From: Rhodospirillales bacterium
GTDB lineage: Bacteria; Pseudomonadota; Alphaproteobacteria; Rhodospirillales; Casp-alpha2
DNA: 64,000 nucleotides
NCBI GenBank assembly: GCA_021775095.1
Contig: JAJFII010000039.1
Coordinates: 1 to 64,000, forward strand
Direction of reading: 5' to 3'
Shown: positions 54,472-64,000 of the stretch, piece by piece
Layout: each line of letters starts with the position of its first letter
Numbering within the stretch: the first letter of the stretch is position 1
Translations under genes and position numbers: made by a program
The notes under the pieces: generated by a model
Database searches by the model: none
Seen by the model: only the letters and a program-made list of their open reading frames with translations
What the model was told of the DNA's origin: nothing

Positions 54472-55506
54472 ATGCCCCGTCATATCCACCTCGGGAAACA
54501 GATTATGGACGATCTTTTAACTGCCTTAAAAGCCATTGCGGAACCGACTCGTTTGCGCATTATGGCGCTTTGCTTAAGGGGCGAACTTACCGTCAGTGAG
54601 TTGGTTCGTATATTGGGCCAAAGTCAGCCGCGGATTTCCAGGCATCTAAAACTGTTGACCGAAGCCGGGTTACTGATGCGTATCCGTGAGGGTTCGTGGG
54701 TCTTTCACCGGGCGGCCCAATCGGGTATTGGTGCCGACTTAACGGCGCAACTGGCAAATCTGATACCAACCGGTGACCGCCTCATTGCCCGTGACCGTGA
54801 CCGCCTGCTGGACGTCAAACGGAGCCGCAGTGAATCCGCTGAGATTTATTTCAGGGAAATTGCCGCCAAGTGGGACGAAATGAGAACTCTGCACGTTGAC
54901 GACAGGGAAATCGACAACGCGATCATCGAAATCCTCGATTGGGGGCGAATCTCTTCAATGATCGACTTGGGCACGGGGACCGGACATTTGTTGGAACGAT
55001 TTGGCCCGCGCCTCGATCAGGCCGAAGGCATCGACCTGTCACGGGAAATGCTGGCAATTGCCCGGTCCAATCTGGAAGCCGCTAATCTGCCCCATTGTCA
55101 GGTCCGACAGGGAAATATTTATCAGTTGCCGAACACCACTGAAAGTTTTGATCTGGCGATCTTTCATCAGGTTCTGCACTTTGTTGATGATCAGGTTCAG
55201 GCCATTCATGAAGCGGCACGGGTTCTAAAACCCGGCGGGCAACTGGTGGTCGTCGATTTTGCCCCCCATGAGATCGAAAGCCTGCGCGAAATTGACAACC
55301 ACCGCCGATTGGGATTTGCCGACAGCGAAACAGAAGCCTGGTTCCGGGCTGCCGGCCTGGTACCGAAGACAGTCATAAAACTGGCCGGGTCGCCCTTGAC
55401 GGTTTGCATCTGGGTCGCCGAAAAACCGAATTCGACCGTGCGCGAAGACGTAACATCCCCCATTGCGCCACCCCTAACACAGCAGAATAACGGATTGCCA
55501 CAATGA
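54472..55506 (+). CDS. ArsR-family regulator fused to SAM-dependent methyltransferase
   Basis: A 344-residue protein. Residues ~12-90 form an ArsR winged helix ('AEPTRLRIMALCLRGELTVSELVRILGQSQPRISRHLKLL'; key residues only), and ~150-290 a class I methyltransferase with SAM-binding motif 'IDLGTGTGHLLE' and 'GIDLSREML'. Fusion beside metF-metH suggests it senses SAM or S-adenosylhomocysteine and controls methionine-cycle genes; SahR/SamR-type regulators of methionine metabolism are known in Proteobacteria. The real start may be the ATG at 54505, where the family usually begins. It overlaps metF by ATGA. Confidence 0.85.
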   Translation: MPRHIHLGKQIMDDLLTALKAIAEPTRLRIMALCLRGELTVSELVRILGQSQPRISRHLKLLTEAGLLMRIREGSWVFHRAAQSGIGADLTAQLANLIPTGDRLIARDRDRLLDVKRSRSESAEIYFREIAAKWDEMRTLHVDDREIDNAIIEILDWGRISSMIDLGTGTGHLLERFGPRLDQAEGIDLSREMLAIARSNLEAANLPHCQVRQGNIYQLPNTTESFDLAIFHQVLHFVDDQVQAIHEAARVLKPGGQLVVVDFAPHEIESLREIDNHRRLGFADSETEAWFRAAGLVPKTVIKLAGSPLTVCIWVAEKPNSTVREDVTSPIAPPLTQQNNGLPQ

Positions 55507-56459
55507 CCAGAAGAAATACGCCTCCCGGAATTATGAATTTGTCATCGCGCGGGCGGGCACCATCGTCGGAATTGGCGATTGCTGCTCCCCTGCCCCGCGA
55601 TATTAGCGTTTCCTTTGAGTTTTTTCCGCCGGAAACGGAAAAAGCCAGTGCAACCCTGTGGAGTTCCGTGCAGCGCCTGGCACCCCTCAATCCCAGTTAC
55701 GTGTCGGTCACCTATGGTGCCGGCGGCACGACCCGTGAGCGGACCCATAACACGGTATCGCGCATTCGCAACGAAACCCCGTTAACGCCGGCCGCTCATC
55801 TCACCTGTGTCGGTGCGACCCGCGATGAAGTTGACGCCGTCGCCCGTCAATATTGGGCGGCAGGCGTCCATCACATTGTCGCCCTCAGGGGCGATCCGCC
55901 AAAAGGTGCCAATCGGTACGAACCCCATGCGGCGGGTTACGCCTACGCCGCGGATCTTGTTGCCGGCCTCAAAAAGGTTGCAAATTTCGAGATCAGCGTC
56001 GCCGCCTATCCGGAACCCCATCCGGAAGCGGCCAATGCAGAGGCCGATCTGGACAATCTGAAGCGCAAAATTGACGCCGGTGCGACGCAGGCCATAACCC
56101 AGTTCTTTTTTAATATTGATACTTACCTGCGGTTTCTCGAACGGGCCCGTGCGGCCGGCATCACCGTACCGATTATTCCCGGAATCCTGCCGGTGACCAA
56201 CTTCAAACGGGTTGCCGAATTTTCCAAAAGATGTGGTGCGGAAATTCCAACGTGGATGGCCGAGCTGTTTGACGGTCTCGATGAAGAACCGGAGGCCAGG
56301 AAACTGGTCGCCGCCAGTTTGGCCGCCGAGCAATGCCGCGCCTTAAGCGCCAACGGCGTAAATCAATTTCATTTTTATACCATGAACCGGGCCGACCTGT
56401 GTTTTGCCATATGCCATATGCTGGGTGTCCGTCCCGAACCGATTACGAAAGCCGCCTGA
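55503..56459 (+). CDS. metF: Methylenetetrahydrofolate reductase MetF
   Basis: A 318-residue FAD enzyme that makes 5-methyltetrahydrofolate, the methyl donor for MetH. Family motifs: '[13 protein letters not shown]' with the catalytic Glu (~38-50), '[10 protein letters not shown]', 'LRGDPP', '[20 protein letters not shown]', and 'HFYTMNRAD'. About 35 extra N-terminal residues precede the usual start near '[10 protein letters not shown]'. ATGA overlap with the ArsR-methyltransferase and only 2 bases to metH, so the three genes form one operon. Confidence 0.95.
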   Translation: MTRRNTPPGIMNLSSRGRAPSSELAIAAPLPRDISVSFEFFPPETEKASATLWSSVQRLAPLNPSYVSVTYGAGGTTRERTHNTVSRIRNETPLTPAAHLTCVGATRDEVDAVARQYWAAGVHHIVALRGDPPKGANRYEPHAAGYAYAADLVAGLKKVANFEISVAAYPEPHPEAANAEADLDNLKRKIDAGATQAITQFFFNIDTYLRFLERARAAGITVPIIPGILPVTNFKRVAEFSKRCGAEIPTWMAELFDGLDEEPEARKLVAASLAAEQCRALSANGVNQFHFYTMNRADLCFAICHMLGVRPEPITKAA

Positions 56460-56461
56460 CC

Positions 56462-59400
56462 ATGAGCAACACAGATCTTCTCCTCAAACCACTGACCGCC
56501 GTGGAAAATATCGCAAACCGGCAACGCAAACCGGACCAATCGGAAAACCTCCGCAAACTCCTGGGCGAGAGGATTCTGGTACTGGACGGCGCCATGGGGA
56601 CAATGATTCAGGATCATAACTTTAATGAAAAAGACTACCGAGGGGCGCGTTTTGCCGACTGGGGTCAGGACGTCAAGGGCAACAATGACCTGTTAAGTCT
56701 TTCCCAACCGGAGGTCATTCAAAAAATTCATGAAGATTTTTTTGCCGCCGGCGCCGATATCGTCGAGACCAATACCTTCAGCTCGTCGTCCATTGCGCAA
56801 GCCGACTACGCCATGGAAGAACTTGTTTATGAATTGAATTTCGAAAGCGCTCGACTTGCCAATGCGGCGGCTAAGATCTTTAGCGCCCAGCAACCCGACA
56901 AACCGCGGTTTGTAGCCGGTGCCATTGGTCCGACCAACCGAACGGCATCGATTTCACCCGACGTCAATGACCCCGGTTACCGCAACGTTACCTATAAGAA
57001 CCTGGTGAGTGCGTATACGGAAGCCCTGCTTGGTTTGGTTGACGGCGGTGTCGACCTGTTGTTGATAGAAACCGTATTCGACACCCTGAACGCAAAAGCC
57101 GCCATTTACGCCGTCCTGAAATTTTTTGAAGACGAAAATCTGACCTTGCCGGTGATGATCTCGGGGACCATTACCGATGCCTCCGGTCGCACTCTTTCCG
57201 GCCAGACGCCGGAAGCTTTCTGGAATTCCGTCGCCCACGCCAACCCCATCAGTGTTGGGTTTAACTGTGCGCTTGGCGCGGAAGCCCTGCGGGCCCATAT
57301 CCAGGCCGTCGCACAGATTGCCGACACCCATATCAGCGTTTATCCCAACGCCGGCCTGCCCAATGCCTTTGGCGGCTACGACGACAGTCCCGAATATATG
57401 GCGACCCATTTACGCGAATTTGCCGAAAGTGGTTTCGTCAACATTGTCGGCGGCTGCTGCGGCACGACACCAACCCACATTCAGGGTATTGCCGATGCGG
57501 TTGCCGGTGCCGCTCCGCGACTGGTCCCGACGATCGCGCCCTACTGCGCGCTGAGTGGTTTGGAACCTTTGACATTGAATGAGGTTACCGGGTTTGTGAA
57601 TGTCGGCGAAAGAACCAACGTTGCCGGATCGGCCAAGTTTGCCCGCCTGATCCGCGAAGACGCCTTTGACGAAGCCCTCGATATTGCCCGCCAACAGGTT
57701 GCCAATGGTGCCCAGGTTGTCGACGTTAACATGGATGATGCGATGTTGGATGCGGAAACCGCGATGGCGACTTTTTTGCGGTTAATCGCATCGGAACCCG
57801 ATATTTGCCGGGTGCCGGTGATGATTGATTCTTCCAAATGGAGTGTCATTGAGGCCGGACTGCAGTCGGTCCAGGGCAAGTGTATTGTTAATTCCATAAG
57901 CCTTAAGGAAGGGCCAGAACCCTTTAAAACCCAGGCCCAAGAGATTTTGTGCTATGGCGCAGCCGTTGTTGTCATGGCTTTTGACGAACGGGGACAGGCC
58001 GACAGTTTTGAGCGGATGATCGAAATTTGTACGGAATCCTATCGGATCCTGACCGAGGAAGTTGGATTTAAACCCCAGGACATCATCTTCGATGCCAATA
58101 TATTCCCCATTGCCACGGGAATTGACGAACATTCAAATTTTTCCAAGGACTTTATCACTGCCGTCACTGAAATCAAAAAATCCCTGCCCCATGCCCTGAC
58201 CAGTGGCGGTGTTTCGAACATGTCCTTTTCCTTCCGCGGCAATAATCCGGTTCGCGAAGCCATGCATTCGGTCTTTTTATATCATGCGATAAACGCCGGT
58301 CTGAACATGGGCATTGTTAATGCCGGTCAGTTGACCGTCTATTCGGACATCCCGGAATCCTTGCGGGATCGCATCGAGGATGTGGTGTTTAACCGCCGCA
58401 ATGACGCAACCGAGCGATTGCTTGAAATTGCCAGTGATGTGGTTGGTGAAAAACGGGTTTCCACGGAAGATCTGTCGTGGCGTAAAAATTCCGTTGCCGA
58501 GCGCCTTGCCCACGCCCTGGTCAAGGGCATAAACGACTATGTGATTGAGGATACGGAAGAAGCTCGCCTGGCCAGTGACCGCCCTATTGAAGTGATCGAA
58601 GGACCGCTGATGGACGGTATGAACATCGTTGGCGACCTGTTTGGATCCGGCCAGATGTTTTTGCCACAGGTTGTTAAATCGGCGCGGGTCATGAAACAGG
58701 CCGTCGCCCATTTGACACCCTTTATCGAGGCCGAAAAAGACAGCAGCTCGGTCAGACAAAGCAAAGGCAAAATTGTCATGGCAACGGTCAAGGGCGATGT
58801 CCATGACATCGGAAAAAACATCGTTGGCGTGGTTTTGCAGTGTAACAACTACGACGTGATCGACCTGGGTGTAATGGTTCCCTATGGCAAAATTCTGGAG
58901 ACGGCGAAGCTTGAAAATGCTGATATGATCGGGCTTTCCGGCCTGATCACGCCGTCCTTGGAAGAAATGTGTACGGTTGCCCTGGAAATGACCCGCGCCA
59001 AGTTTGAGATCCCCCTGTTGATCGGCGGTGCGACCACGTCAAAAGTCCATACGGCAGTAAAAATCGCGCCTGGATATGCCCACCCGGTGATCCACGTGAA
59101 CGACGCATCCCGGGCCGTTGGCGTCGCCAGCAACTTGCTGAGCGAGACTCGGCGCGAAGCCTATCTGGCCGAAGTTGCAGAAGAACAGGAAGTCTCCCGG
59201 CAACGGCATGCCCGTGGCCAGGCGGCGAAAAAACTTCCCACCCTTGCCGCCGCCCGCGCCGCCAAGGCCGACATCGACTGGACCACATACCAGCCCACGA
59301 CACCTGAATTTTTGGGCCTGAAGTCGTTCGAAAATTATGATCTGGAAGAGTTGGCGAGCCGCATCGACTGGACACCATTTTTCCGAACCTGGGAACTGGC

Positions 59401-60217
59401 CGGCGTCTATCCGGCCCTGTTCGACGATAAAGTCGTTGGCGAAAGCGCCCGGGAATTGTTTAAAGACGCCAACCAGATGTTGCAAAAGATCATATCGGAA
59501 AAATGGCTCGAAGCCCGGGCAGTGATTGGGTTTTTTCCGGCGAACTCGGTTGGCGACGATGTCGAGCTGGGCACCGACTGGGATGGCAGCAACGACCCAA
59601 AACGGTTCCACTTTCTGCGCCAGCAAATGACCAAGCGGGCGGGTCGCGCCAACCAGTGCCTGGCTGATTTTATTGCCCCCAAGGACAGCGGCGTGAGCGA
59701 CTATATGGGCGGATTTGCGGTGACGGCGGGGATCGGTATCGAGCGTAAAATTGCCGAATTTAAGGCCGCCAATGACGATTATTCGGAAATTCTGCTCAAG
59801 GCTCTGGCGGACCGTCTTGCCGAAGCCTTTGCCGAACGCATGCACGAACGGGTGCGCAAGGAATTTTGGGGTTATGCCAAGGACGAAGACCTGGACAACG
59901 AGGCGCTTATTCGCGAATCCTACCAGGGCATACGTCCCGCACCCGGATATCCGGCCTGCCCCGACCATGGGGAAAAAACTGCCCTATTTGCGCTTTTGAA
60001 AGCCGAAGAAACCGCTGGAATCGTCCTCACCGATGGTTATGCCATGGTGCCGACCGCCGCCGTTTCCGGATTTTATTTTGCCCATCCCGAGGCCAAATAT
60101 TTCGGATTGGGAAAGATTGCCCGGGACCAGGTTGAGGACTACGCCGAACGGATCGGCGAAAGTCTGGTCGATACGGAACGCCGGCTGGCGCCAAATCTGG
60201 CCTATGACAGGGCTTAG
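56462..60217 (+). CDS. metH: Cobalamin-dependent methionine synthase MetH
   Basis: A 1251-residue four-module enzyme that moves the methyl group from methyltetrahydrofolate through cobalamin to homocysteine. Homocysteine/zinc domain ~35-355 with zinc cysteines in 'FNCALG' (~267) and 'GGCCGTTP' (~330); pterin domain ~380-640 with '[14 protein letters not shown]'; cobalamin cap and Rossmann domain with DVHDIG (~779; the His binds cobalt); SAM-dependent reactivation domain ~925-1251. All parts are present, near the E. coli length. I chose the ATG at 56462, right after metF; the longer open frame overlaps metF and is not needed. Confidence 0.97.
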   Translation: MSNTDLLLKPLTAVENIANRQRKPDQSENLRKLLGERILVLDGAMGTMIQDHNFNEKDYRGARFADWGQDVKGNNDLLSLSQPEVIQKIHEDFFAAGADIVETNTFSSSSIAQADYAMEELVYELNFESARLANAAAKIFSAQQPDKPRFVAGAIGPTNRTASISPDVNDPGYRNVTYKNLVSAYTEALLGLVDGGVDLLLIETVFDTLNAKAAIYAVLKFFEDENLTLPVMISGTITDASGRTLSGQTPEAFWNSVAHANPISVGFNCALGAEALRAHIQAVAQIADTHISVYPNAGLPNAFGGYDDSPEYMATHLREFAESGFVNIVGGCCGTTPTHIQGIADAVAGAAPRLVPTIAPYCALSGLEPLTLNEVTGFVNVGERTNVAGSAKFARLIREDAFDEALDIARQQVANGAQVVDVNMDDAMLDAETAMATFLRLIASEPDICRVPVMIDSSKWSVIEAGLQSVQGKCIVNSISLKEGPEPFKTQAQEILCYGAAVVVMAFDERGQADSFERMIEICTESYRILTEEVGFKPQDIIFDANIFPIATGIDEHSNFSKDFITAVTEIKKSLPHALTSGGVSNMSFSFRGNNPVREAMHSVFLYHAINAGLNMGIVNAGQLTVYSDIPESLRDRIEDVVFNRRNDATERLLEIASDVVGEKRVSTEDLSWRKNSVAERLAHALVKGINDYVIEDTEEARLASDRPIEVIEGPLMDGMNIVGDLFGSGQMFLPQVVKSARVMKQAVAHLTPFIEAEKDSSSVRQSKGKIVMATVKGDVHDIGKNIVGVVLQCNNYDVIDLGVMVPYGKILETAKLENADMIGLSGLITPSLEEMCTVALEMTRAKFEIPLLIGGATTSKVHTAVKIAPGYAHPVIHVNDASRAVGVASNLLSETRREAYLAEVAEEQEVSRQRHARGQAAKKLPTLAAARAAKADIDWTTYQPTTPEFLGLKSFENYDLEELASRIDWTPFFRTWELAGVYPALFDDKVVGESARELFKDANQMLQKIISEKWLEARAVIGFFPANSVGDDVELGTDWDGSNDPKRFHFLRQQMTKRAGRANQCLADFIAPKDSGVSDYMGGFAVTAGIGIERKIAEFKAANDDYSEILLKALADRLAEAFAERMHERVRKEFWGYAKDEDLDNEALIRESYQGIRPAPGYPACPDHGEKTALFALLKAEETAGIVLTDGYAMVPTAAVSGFYFAHPEAKYFGLGKIARDQVEDYAERIGESLVDTERRLAPNLAYDRA

Positions 60218-60557
60218 CCGATGACAGGGTTTACTTAAAGGAGCTACAGGTCGGACGGCAGTCGGGACCTCTAAATCATCCCCCCTGCGGCGGATTTTAT
60301 CGGTTTTCCCGGCCGGCCAGCCCGGAGCACAGGGAGATACCGCCGTTTCAATTTGGCGAAGCAAGTATTTCCGTTGTTCCATAAGGGGTTAGCGCCGGTC
60401 GGTGGCATAGGACACATGCCGGCGGTGAACAACCCGAAAGGATGTTTTAGTGGTTTTTTCATGCTCTGGCTTCCCGTCCAACAGGATTTTATGATATGAA
60501 GGACCCCTGGCCCGAGATAACAGGGGCAACCGGCAACAAGAGATTGGGAATCCATTC
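60218..60557. other. Intergenic region after metH
   Basis: 340 bases with no recognised gene. A TAAAGGAGCT stretch at 60235-60244 looks like a ribosome site but is followed by no credible frame. A minus-strand 94-codon open frame has no family resemblance. No terminator with a T-run was found after metH. Confidence 0.4.
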
Positions 60558-61484
60558 ATGCGTATCTTTGGTTTTGTTGTTTTTTCCCTACTGGTAACCC
60601 AGGGGGCGGTCGCCCAAACCACCTATAAATCCTGGAACAACCCGGATCAGACCGCCAGATCTGCTGTTTCGGATCAAAAACTCCAGGAATTTGTCAGCAA
60701 ACTCAAGGCACTGGTCGATAAGGCTGAAACCGCCCGGGCCGCCGATCCGACATTTTTACGGGATCTTCGGGATTTGGCCTGGGGGTTCGACCGACCTTGG
60801 CAGAATCTGGTCTTTAATGATGAATTTATCGACGGCAACTATGAAGTTGACCCCATTTGGCGGGTGCTTGCCGGCGAATATTGGATCGAAAAGGGCTGGG
60901 GATTAAGGAGTGCCATCAAAGCCCAGGTGGCAACCGCCGACGCCAAACCCAGTTCCCAGCAAAAAAAGGATGCGGCTGTCGCCCTGTTGGGACAAATATT
61001 CAACCAGGCCCTGGGCGGTAAAAAAACGACCAGCCCACAAGCCCCCGCCGCGCCCACTCATGCGGCGATACATACCACTGCAAAAATCCCCAATGCCTTT
61101 GCCATAGAGGCCCAAATAAGCTCCTGGACGCCGGCGGGGCGCCTGGAAATCGTGATCTATCAGGGAACCCTTGCATCGATACCGCAAACCGCCGGTTACC
61201 GCATGGCCTATATGCCCGGCGGCAAAATCGAGTTGCTGCGGGTGTCGTCGCGCGGGGCTACGGTGATGGATGCCGCGACCCTGGCAACCCCGCTGGAAGA
61301 TAAAAAATTTCACGCCATTGAATGGTTGCGCCACCGCGACGGCCGGATGACCGTCAGTGTCGACGGCAAGGATGTCCTGTCGATTGCCGACCGGGGCTTC
61401 CGTGATTCCTTTAGTGGCCTGGCCATGGTCAACTACGGCGGTGATTATATTGTCAAAAAAGTCCAGGTAACGGGGGCGCGCTAG
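60558..61484 (+). CDS. Secreted protein with C-terminal concanavalin-like region
   Basis: A 308-residue exported protein. Signal peptide ~1-19 (AVAQ cleavage). Middle region: helical, including a conserved-looking 'NLVFNDEFIDGNYEVDPIWRVLAGEYWIEKGWGLRS' (~88-123; key residues only), then a Pro/Ala linker (~155-175), then a beta-rich C-terminal half ('FAIEAQISSWTPAGRLEIVIYQG', 'GRMTVSVDGKDVL') resembling the LamG/DUF1080 jelly-roll used for glycan binding. Function unknown. GGGAA ribosome site. It is a lone gene. Confidence 0.7.
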   Translation: MRIFGFVVFSLLVTQGAVAQTTYKSWNNPDQTARSAVSDQKLQEFVSKLKALVDKAETARAADPTFLRDLRDLAWGFDRPWQNLVFNDEFIDGNYEVDPIWRVLAGEYWIEKGWGLRSAIKAQVATADAKPSSQQKKDAAVALLGQIFNQALGGKKTTSPQAPAAPTHAAIHTTAKIPNAFAIEAQISSWTPAGRLEIVIYQGTLASIPQTAGYRMAYMPGGKIELLRVSSRGATVMDAATLATPLEDKKFHAIEWLRHRDGRMTVSVDGKDVLSIADRGFRDSFSGLAMVNYGGDYIVKKVQVTGAR

Positions 61485-61498
61485 CGTATCGGCGAGCT

Positions 61499-61708
61499 TT
61501 ATTTGACCCGAACGTAATATTGAGAATCGAGCAATACCTGCTCTGATAAGGTGCGGACGCGGCTCTCATAACCTTCGCGAACAACCTGAAAGTGCGGAAT
61601 TGGCACAACGGAACTGCCACGACCGGAAACCACCCATACGGTTTTCAACTCATCAGCCTTAACAAAACGATCACCGATCTCTATTTTAGTTTCTTTTTTG
61701 CCAAACAC
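61499..61708 (-). CDS. Small conserved protein of unknown function
   Basis: A ~69-residue basic protein ('GKKETKIEIGDRFVKADELKTVWVV' ... 'SEQVLLDSQYYVRV'). It resembles short conserved proteins of Rhodospirillales-type genomes known only as hypothetical; I do not know a function. The GTG at 61708 has a GGAG ribosome site ten bases upstream and is preferred; a TTG 8 codons earlier gives a longer form. Single gene between convergent and divergent neighbours. Confidence 0.5.
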   Translation of the reverse strand: MFGKKETKIEIGDRFVKADELKTVWVVSGRGSSVVPIPHFQVVREGYESRVRTLSEQVLLDSQYYVRVK

Positions 61709-61889
61709 CGGATTTCGTCTCCACGTAAACAATCAGATTAATGCGGTCCCTTCGATACGCCTAATTGGCACCTTCTTCAAGCGTAACTTAAAGCTATTTC
61801 AGGACCTCTATAAGAGATGTAATCAGCTTCCCGGCAGATGCAACGGACAATAGGCTGCCGGCGACCGAAAAAATCCAAATCCCCGCTGT

Positions 61890-62153
61890 TCAGTCGGTTC
61901 CGGGCAATGGCCAGTTGGTGTCGATAATATCCTGGTCTCTGCGTTCGTCCCGTTGCCGTCGTTCAATCGATCTGCGCTCCAAAATACGCCGCTGGGCGTC
62001 CCGGCGGTCCACGGACCGGCGATCATCACCGAGAAAGTCCGAGGCCATTCCGGTTCCCCGGCGTTCGACCTGGCGGCGCTCGTCGTCGCGACGCGCCTGA
62101 TCGCGTCTTTCTTCGGCCCGTCGCAGTGCCTCGCGCTGGTCTTGATCATTCAT
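61890..62153 (-). CDS. Arg-rich DRR-repeat protein
   Basis: An 87-residue, extremely charged protein built of repeated RR-(D/E/Q) and DRR/ERR blocks, such as RRSVDRRDAQRRILERRS, with an acidic C-terminus (DQDIIDTNWPLPGTD). It has no known fold and is likely disordered or helical. The ATG at 62153 is preceded by GGAAACTGCAG, a weak ribosome site. A longer open frame begins at 62204. The same type of Arg block forms the N-terminus of the CBS protein at 39042-39722. Function unknown; nucleic-acid or membrane binding is possible. Confidence 0.6.
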   Translation of the reverse strand: MNDQDQREALRRAEERRDQARRDDERRQVERRGTGMASDFLGDDRRSVDRRDAQRRILERRSIERRQRDERRDQDIIDTNWPLPGTD

Positions 62154-62249
62154 CTGCAGTTTCCAGCCTATCCTTCTCGTCCCGCTGATCGACAGTAGAC
62201 TCAAATCCTTAATAAACTAATATGGCAGGGCACAGGCGAGGAGGAAAAC

Positions 62250-63179
62250 GTGGCCGCATCTATCGACGAAGCCGAATACATCTGGAAAAATGGTGAATTG
62301 ATCCCCTGGGCCGATGCCACGGTCCATGTGCTGTCGACAGCCGTACAGTTCGGGTCGTCGGTATTTGAAGGCATACGGTGTTATGATACGGCCCGTGGGC
62401 CGGCGGTTTTTCGCTTGCCCGAACACATTCACCGCCTGCGTAATTCCTGGCGTATTTACCGAATGGACCCGGGTTATTCGGAGGTCGATCTGGTTCAAGC
62501 CTGCCTTGATGTGGTCCGCGCCAACCACTTAAAAAGTGCTTACATCCGGCCGATGGTCCTGCGCGGTTACGGTTCAATGACCATGGACGGGATTGGCAGC
62601 CCCATCGAAACGGTGGTTCCGGCCTGGAAATGGGGTGCCTATTTGGGTAAAGACGCATTGGCAAAGGGCGTTGATGTCTGTGTATCGAGTTGGGCCCGCG
62701 CCGCTTCCAACACGTTTCCGGGTATGGCCAAGGCCGCCGGTCATTACAACAATGCGGCGCTGATAAAAATGGAGGCGCAGCGATTGGGTTATGTCGAGGC
62801 GATCGCTTTAACACCCAATGGAATTGTCAGTGAAGGCAGCGGTCAAAACGTTTTTGCGGTCATCGACGACCAGGTCGTCACGCCACCCATAGAGGGTTCC
62901 AACCTGCAGGGAATAACCCGGGCCTCGGTTTTTCAGATTGCCCATGATCTAAAAATCCCGGTCAAGGAAATGCTGATGCCTCGGGAAGCCCTGTACAGCG
63001 CCCAGGAGCTGTTTTTTGCCGGAACGGCAACGGAAATTACCCCGATCCGAAGTGTCGACGACATTGAGATCGGTGCCGGGGCGATGGGCCCCATCACCAG
63101 CCAAATTCAGGATCGTTTTTTGCATATCATCGGCGGCCAGATCGACGACGTGCATGGATGGTTGACTCCCGTTGGCTAA
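62250..63179 (+). CDS. ilvE: Branched-chain amino acid aminotransferase IlvE
   Basis: A 309-residue class IV PLP aminotransferase that converts 2-oxo acids to Val, Leu and Ile. Features: 'YIWKNGELIPWADATVHVLSTAVQFGSSVFEGIRCY' (key FEGIR), catalytic Lys in 'FPGMAKAAGHYNNAAL' (~152), 'SEGSGQNVFAV' and 'FFAGTATEITPI'. Length equals the ~310-residue E. coli protein. The GTG at 62250 has a perfect GAGGAGG ribosome site seven bases upstream. It is a single gene here. Confidence 0.96.
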   Translation: MAASIDEAEYIWKNGELIPWADATVHVLSTAVQFGSSVFEGIRCYDTARGPAVFRLPEHIHRLRNSWRIYRMDPGYSEVDLVQACLDVVRANHLKSAYIRPMVLRGYGSMTMDGIGSPIETVVPAWKWGAYLGKDALAKGVDVCVSSWARAASNTFPGMAKAAGHYNNAALIKMEAQRLGYVEAIALTPNGIVSEGSGQNVFAVIDDQVVTPPIEGSNLQGITRASVFQIAHDLKIPVKEMLMPREALYSAQELFFAGTATEITPIRSVDDIEIGAGAMGPITSQIQDRFLHIIGGQIDDVHGWLTPVG

Positions 63180-63259
63180 CAGCCGTTGGCTATTATTCGC
63201 CGTTAAGGGGCGTCCGTTTCGGTGCCGGCGAAAACCAAAAAATTCATCTGTTAGCGCCT

Positions 63260-64000
63260 TTACTCGGAAAAAGTTTTCCACCACGCCAGGGTTTCCTGAG
63301 CCGACGTTTCCATCATCGGCAGAAGCGCCGCCAGCGCCGCCCTATCCGTTGCCTGCTCTTCGACAAGGGCTGCCAGTTTGCTCACCCGCACGGCAAATAA
63401 CGACGCGCTCGTTCCTTTTATCGTGTGTGCCGCCTGAAAAATCTGGTCGCTATTACCCTCTTCATGGCCGCGCGTTAATTCCCCCATGCGGTCCGTAAGC
63501 GAAATTGCCGCCTCTGCAAATAGCGTCGCCTGAACGCCAGCAGGCAATTGCGCCAGCAACTCGGATAACAAACCGGCGTCGCCAACCGGCAACAACGTGA
63601 AGTCGGAATCATCGGTCGACTTGATCATCGGTTCTGCTGGCCGAGATGCGACCGCACCGGTTGTTACGGCGGGTGCATATTTTGTCAGGATTTTTGCCAA
63701 TTGCTGTTCTGTAAATGGTTTTGTCAGAACATCATTCATTCCCGCTTGCCGAAACAGGGCGTGCCGTTCTGAAAAGGCTTCGGCGGTTAATCCAATAATC
63801 GGAAGATCTGTCGCCGCCCGGGTTTTTCTGATGGTTATCGTCGCTTCAACGCCATCCATTTCAGGCATGTGGATGTCCATCAGAATGAGATCGGCCCAAC
63901 CTTGTGCTGCAATATCAACCGCCTCCAGGCCGTTCCCCGCATGTTTTATGCGGTGGCCAAATTTTTCCAAAAAACCTTTGGCAATCATCGCATTGACCGC
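63260..64000 (-). CDS. Hybrid sensor kinase, C-terminal part (receiver + Hpt), truncated
   Basis: The C-terminal 246 residues of a larger hybrid histidine kinase; the open frame continues beyond the window end (AVNAM reads through). A receiver domain, about the first 120 residues seen, has 'LILMDIHMPEMDGVEA' with the phospho-acceptor Asp, 'GLTAEAF' and 'TKPFTEQQL'. An Hpt domain follows with the phospho-accepting His in 'QAAHTIKGTSASLFA'. This is the usual end of BarA/ArcB-type phosphorelay kinases. The kinase core and sensor are outside. It converges with ilvE; the 80-base gap holds no clear terminator. Confidence 0.88.
   Translation of the reverse strand, partial: AVNAMIAKGFLEKFGHRIKHAGNGLEAVDIAAQGWADLILMDIHMPEMDGVEATITIRKTRAATDLPIIGLTAEAFSERHALFRQAGMNDVLTKPFTEQQLAKILTKYAPAVTTGAVASRPAEPMIKSTDDSDFTLLPVGDAGLLSELLAQLPAGVQATLFAEAAISLTDRMGELTRGHEEGNSDQIFQAAHTIKGTSASLFAVRVSKLAALVEEQATDRAALAALLPMMETSAQETLAWWKTFSE

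Overview
The window looks like chromosomal DNA of a free-living alphaproteobacterium, most likely a Rhodospirillales-type organism. This is an inference from gene content: hopanoid lipid genes, a TRAP transporter, a NitT/TauT ABC transporter, a rhizobial-type glycerol ABC transporter, aconitase X, many two-component proteins, and an ArsR-methyltransferase regulator beside metF-metH. No rRNA, tRNA or CRISPR array was seen.

Layout. (1) 1-0.4 kb: a HigA-type antitoxin whose toxin partner would lie just outside. (2) 0.6-5.6 kb: hopanoid operon hpnL-hpnI-hpnJ-hpnK plus a CDP-alcohol phosphatidyltransferase, tightly coupled. (3) 6.3-9.3 kb: a chemoreceptor and a hemerythrin with an FNR-like site upstream. 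(4) 9.4-11.0 kb: two-subunit aconitase X (minus strand). (5) 11.1-11.6 kb: a 159-bp palindromic MITE-like element next to a decayed receiver-domain gene. (6) 11.6-16.7 kb: a four-gene signalling operon (REC-PAS-kinase, PstS-like binding protein, membrane kinase, double-receiver protein). (7) 17.0-19.7 kb: NitT/TauT-type ABC transporter. (8) 19.7-26.7 kb: catabolic operon with TRAP transporter and four oxidoreductases. (9) 26.9-37.1 kb: glycerol regulon, glpR, glpD and glpK divergent from glpV-S-T-P-Q and a small membrane protein. (10) 37.3-41.6 kb: dioxygenase, DM13 protein, CBS protein, ettA. (11) 41.6-51.7 kb: an AT-richer accessory island bracketed by two direct, decayed copies of an IS1380-like element. 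It encodes two lipoproteins, a small helical protein, a large membrane protein and three cytosolic zinc hydrolases: gluzincin, metallo-beta-lactamase fold and metzincin. (12) 51.8-64 kb: diguanylate cyclase, mlaA-mlaC, the methionine-synthesis operon, small conserved genes, ilvE and a truncated hybrid kinase.

How the genes work together. Hopanoid head-group synthesis and MlaA/MlaC both serve the outer membrane. The glycerol genes form one regulon: a shared 10-bp-phased TTCG repeat lies about 42 bp before both the glpD and glpV starts. In three unrelated transport operons a strong hairpin separates the binding-protein gene from the next transporter gene, which should allow excess binding protein. 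The ArsR-methyltransferase, metF and metH overlap or nearly touch, as one methyl-cycle operon. The best candidate for an undescribed system is the zinc-hydrolase island at 42.5-51.2 kb; its function is unknown, and the trans-envelope model offered below is inference.
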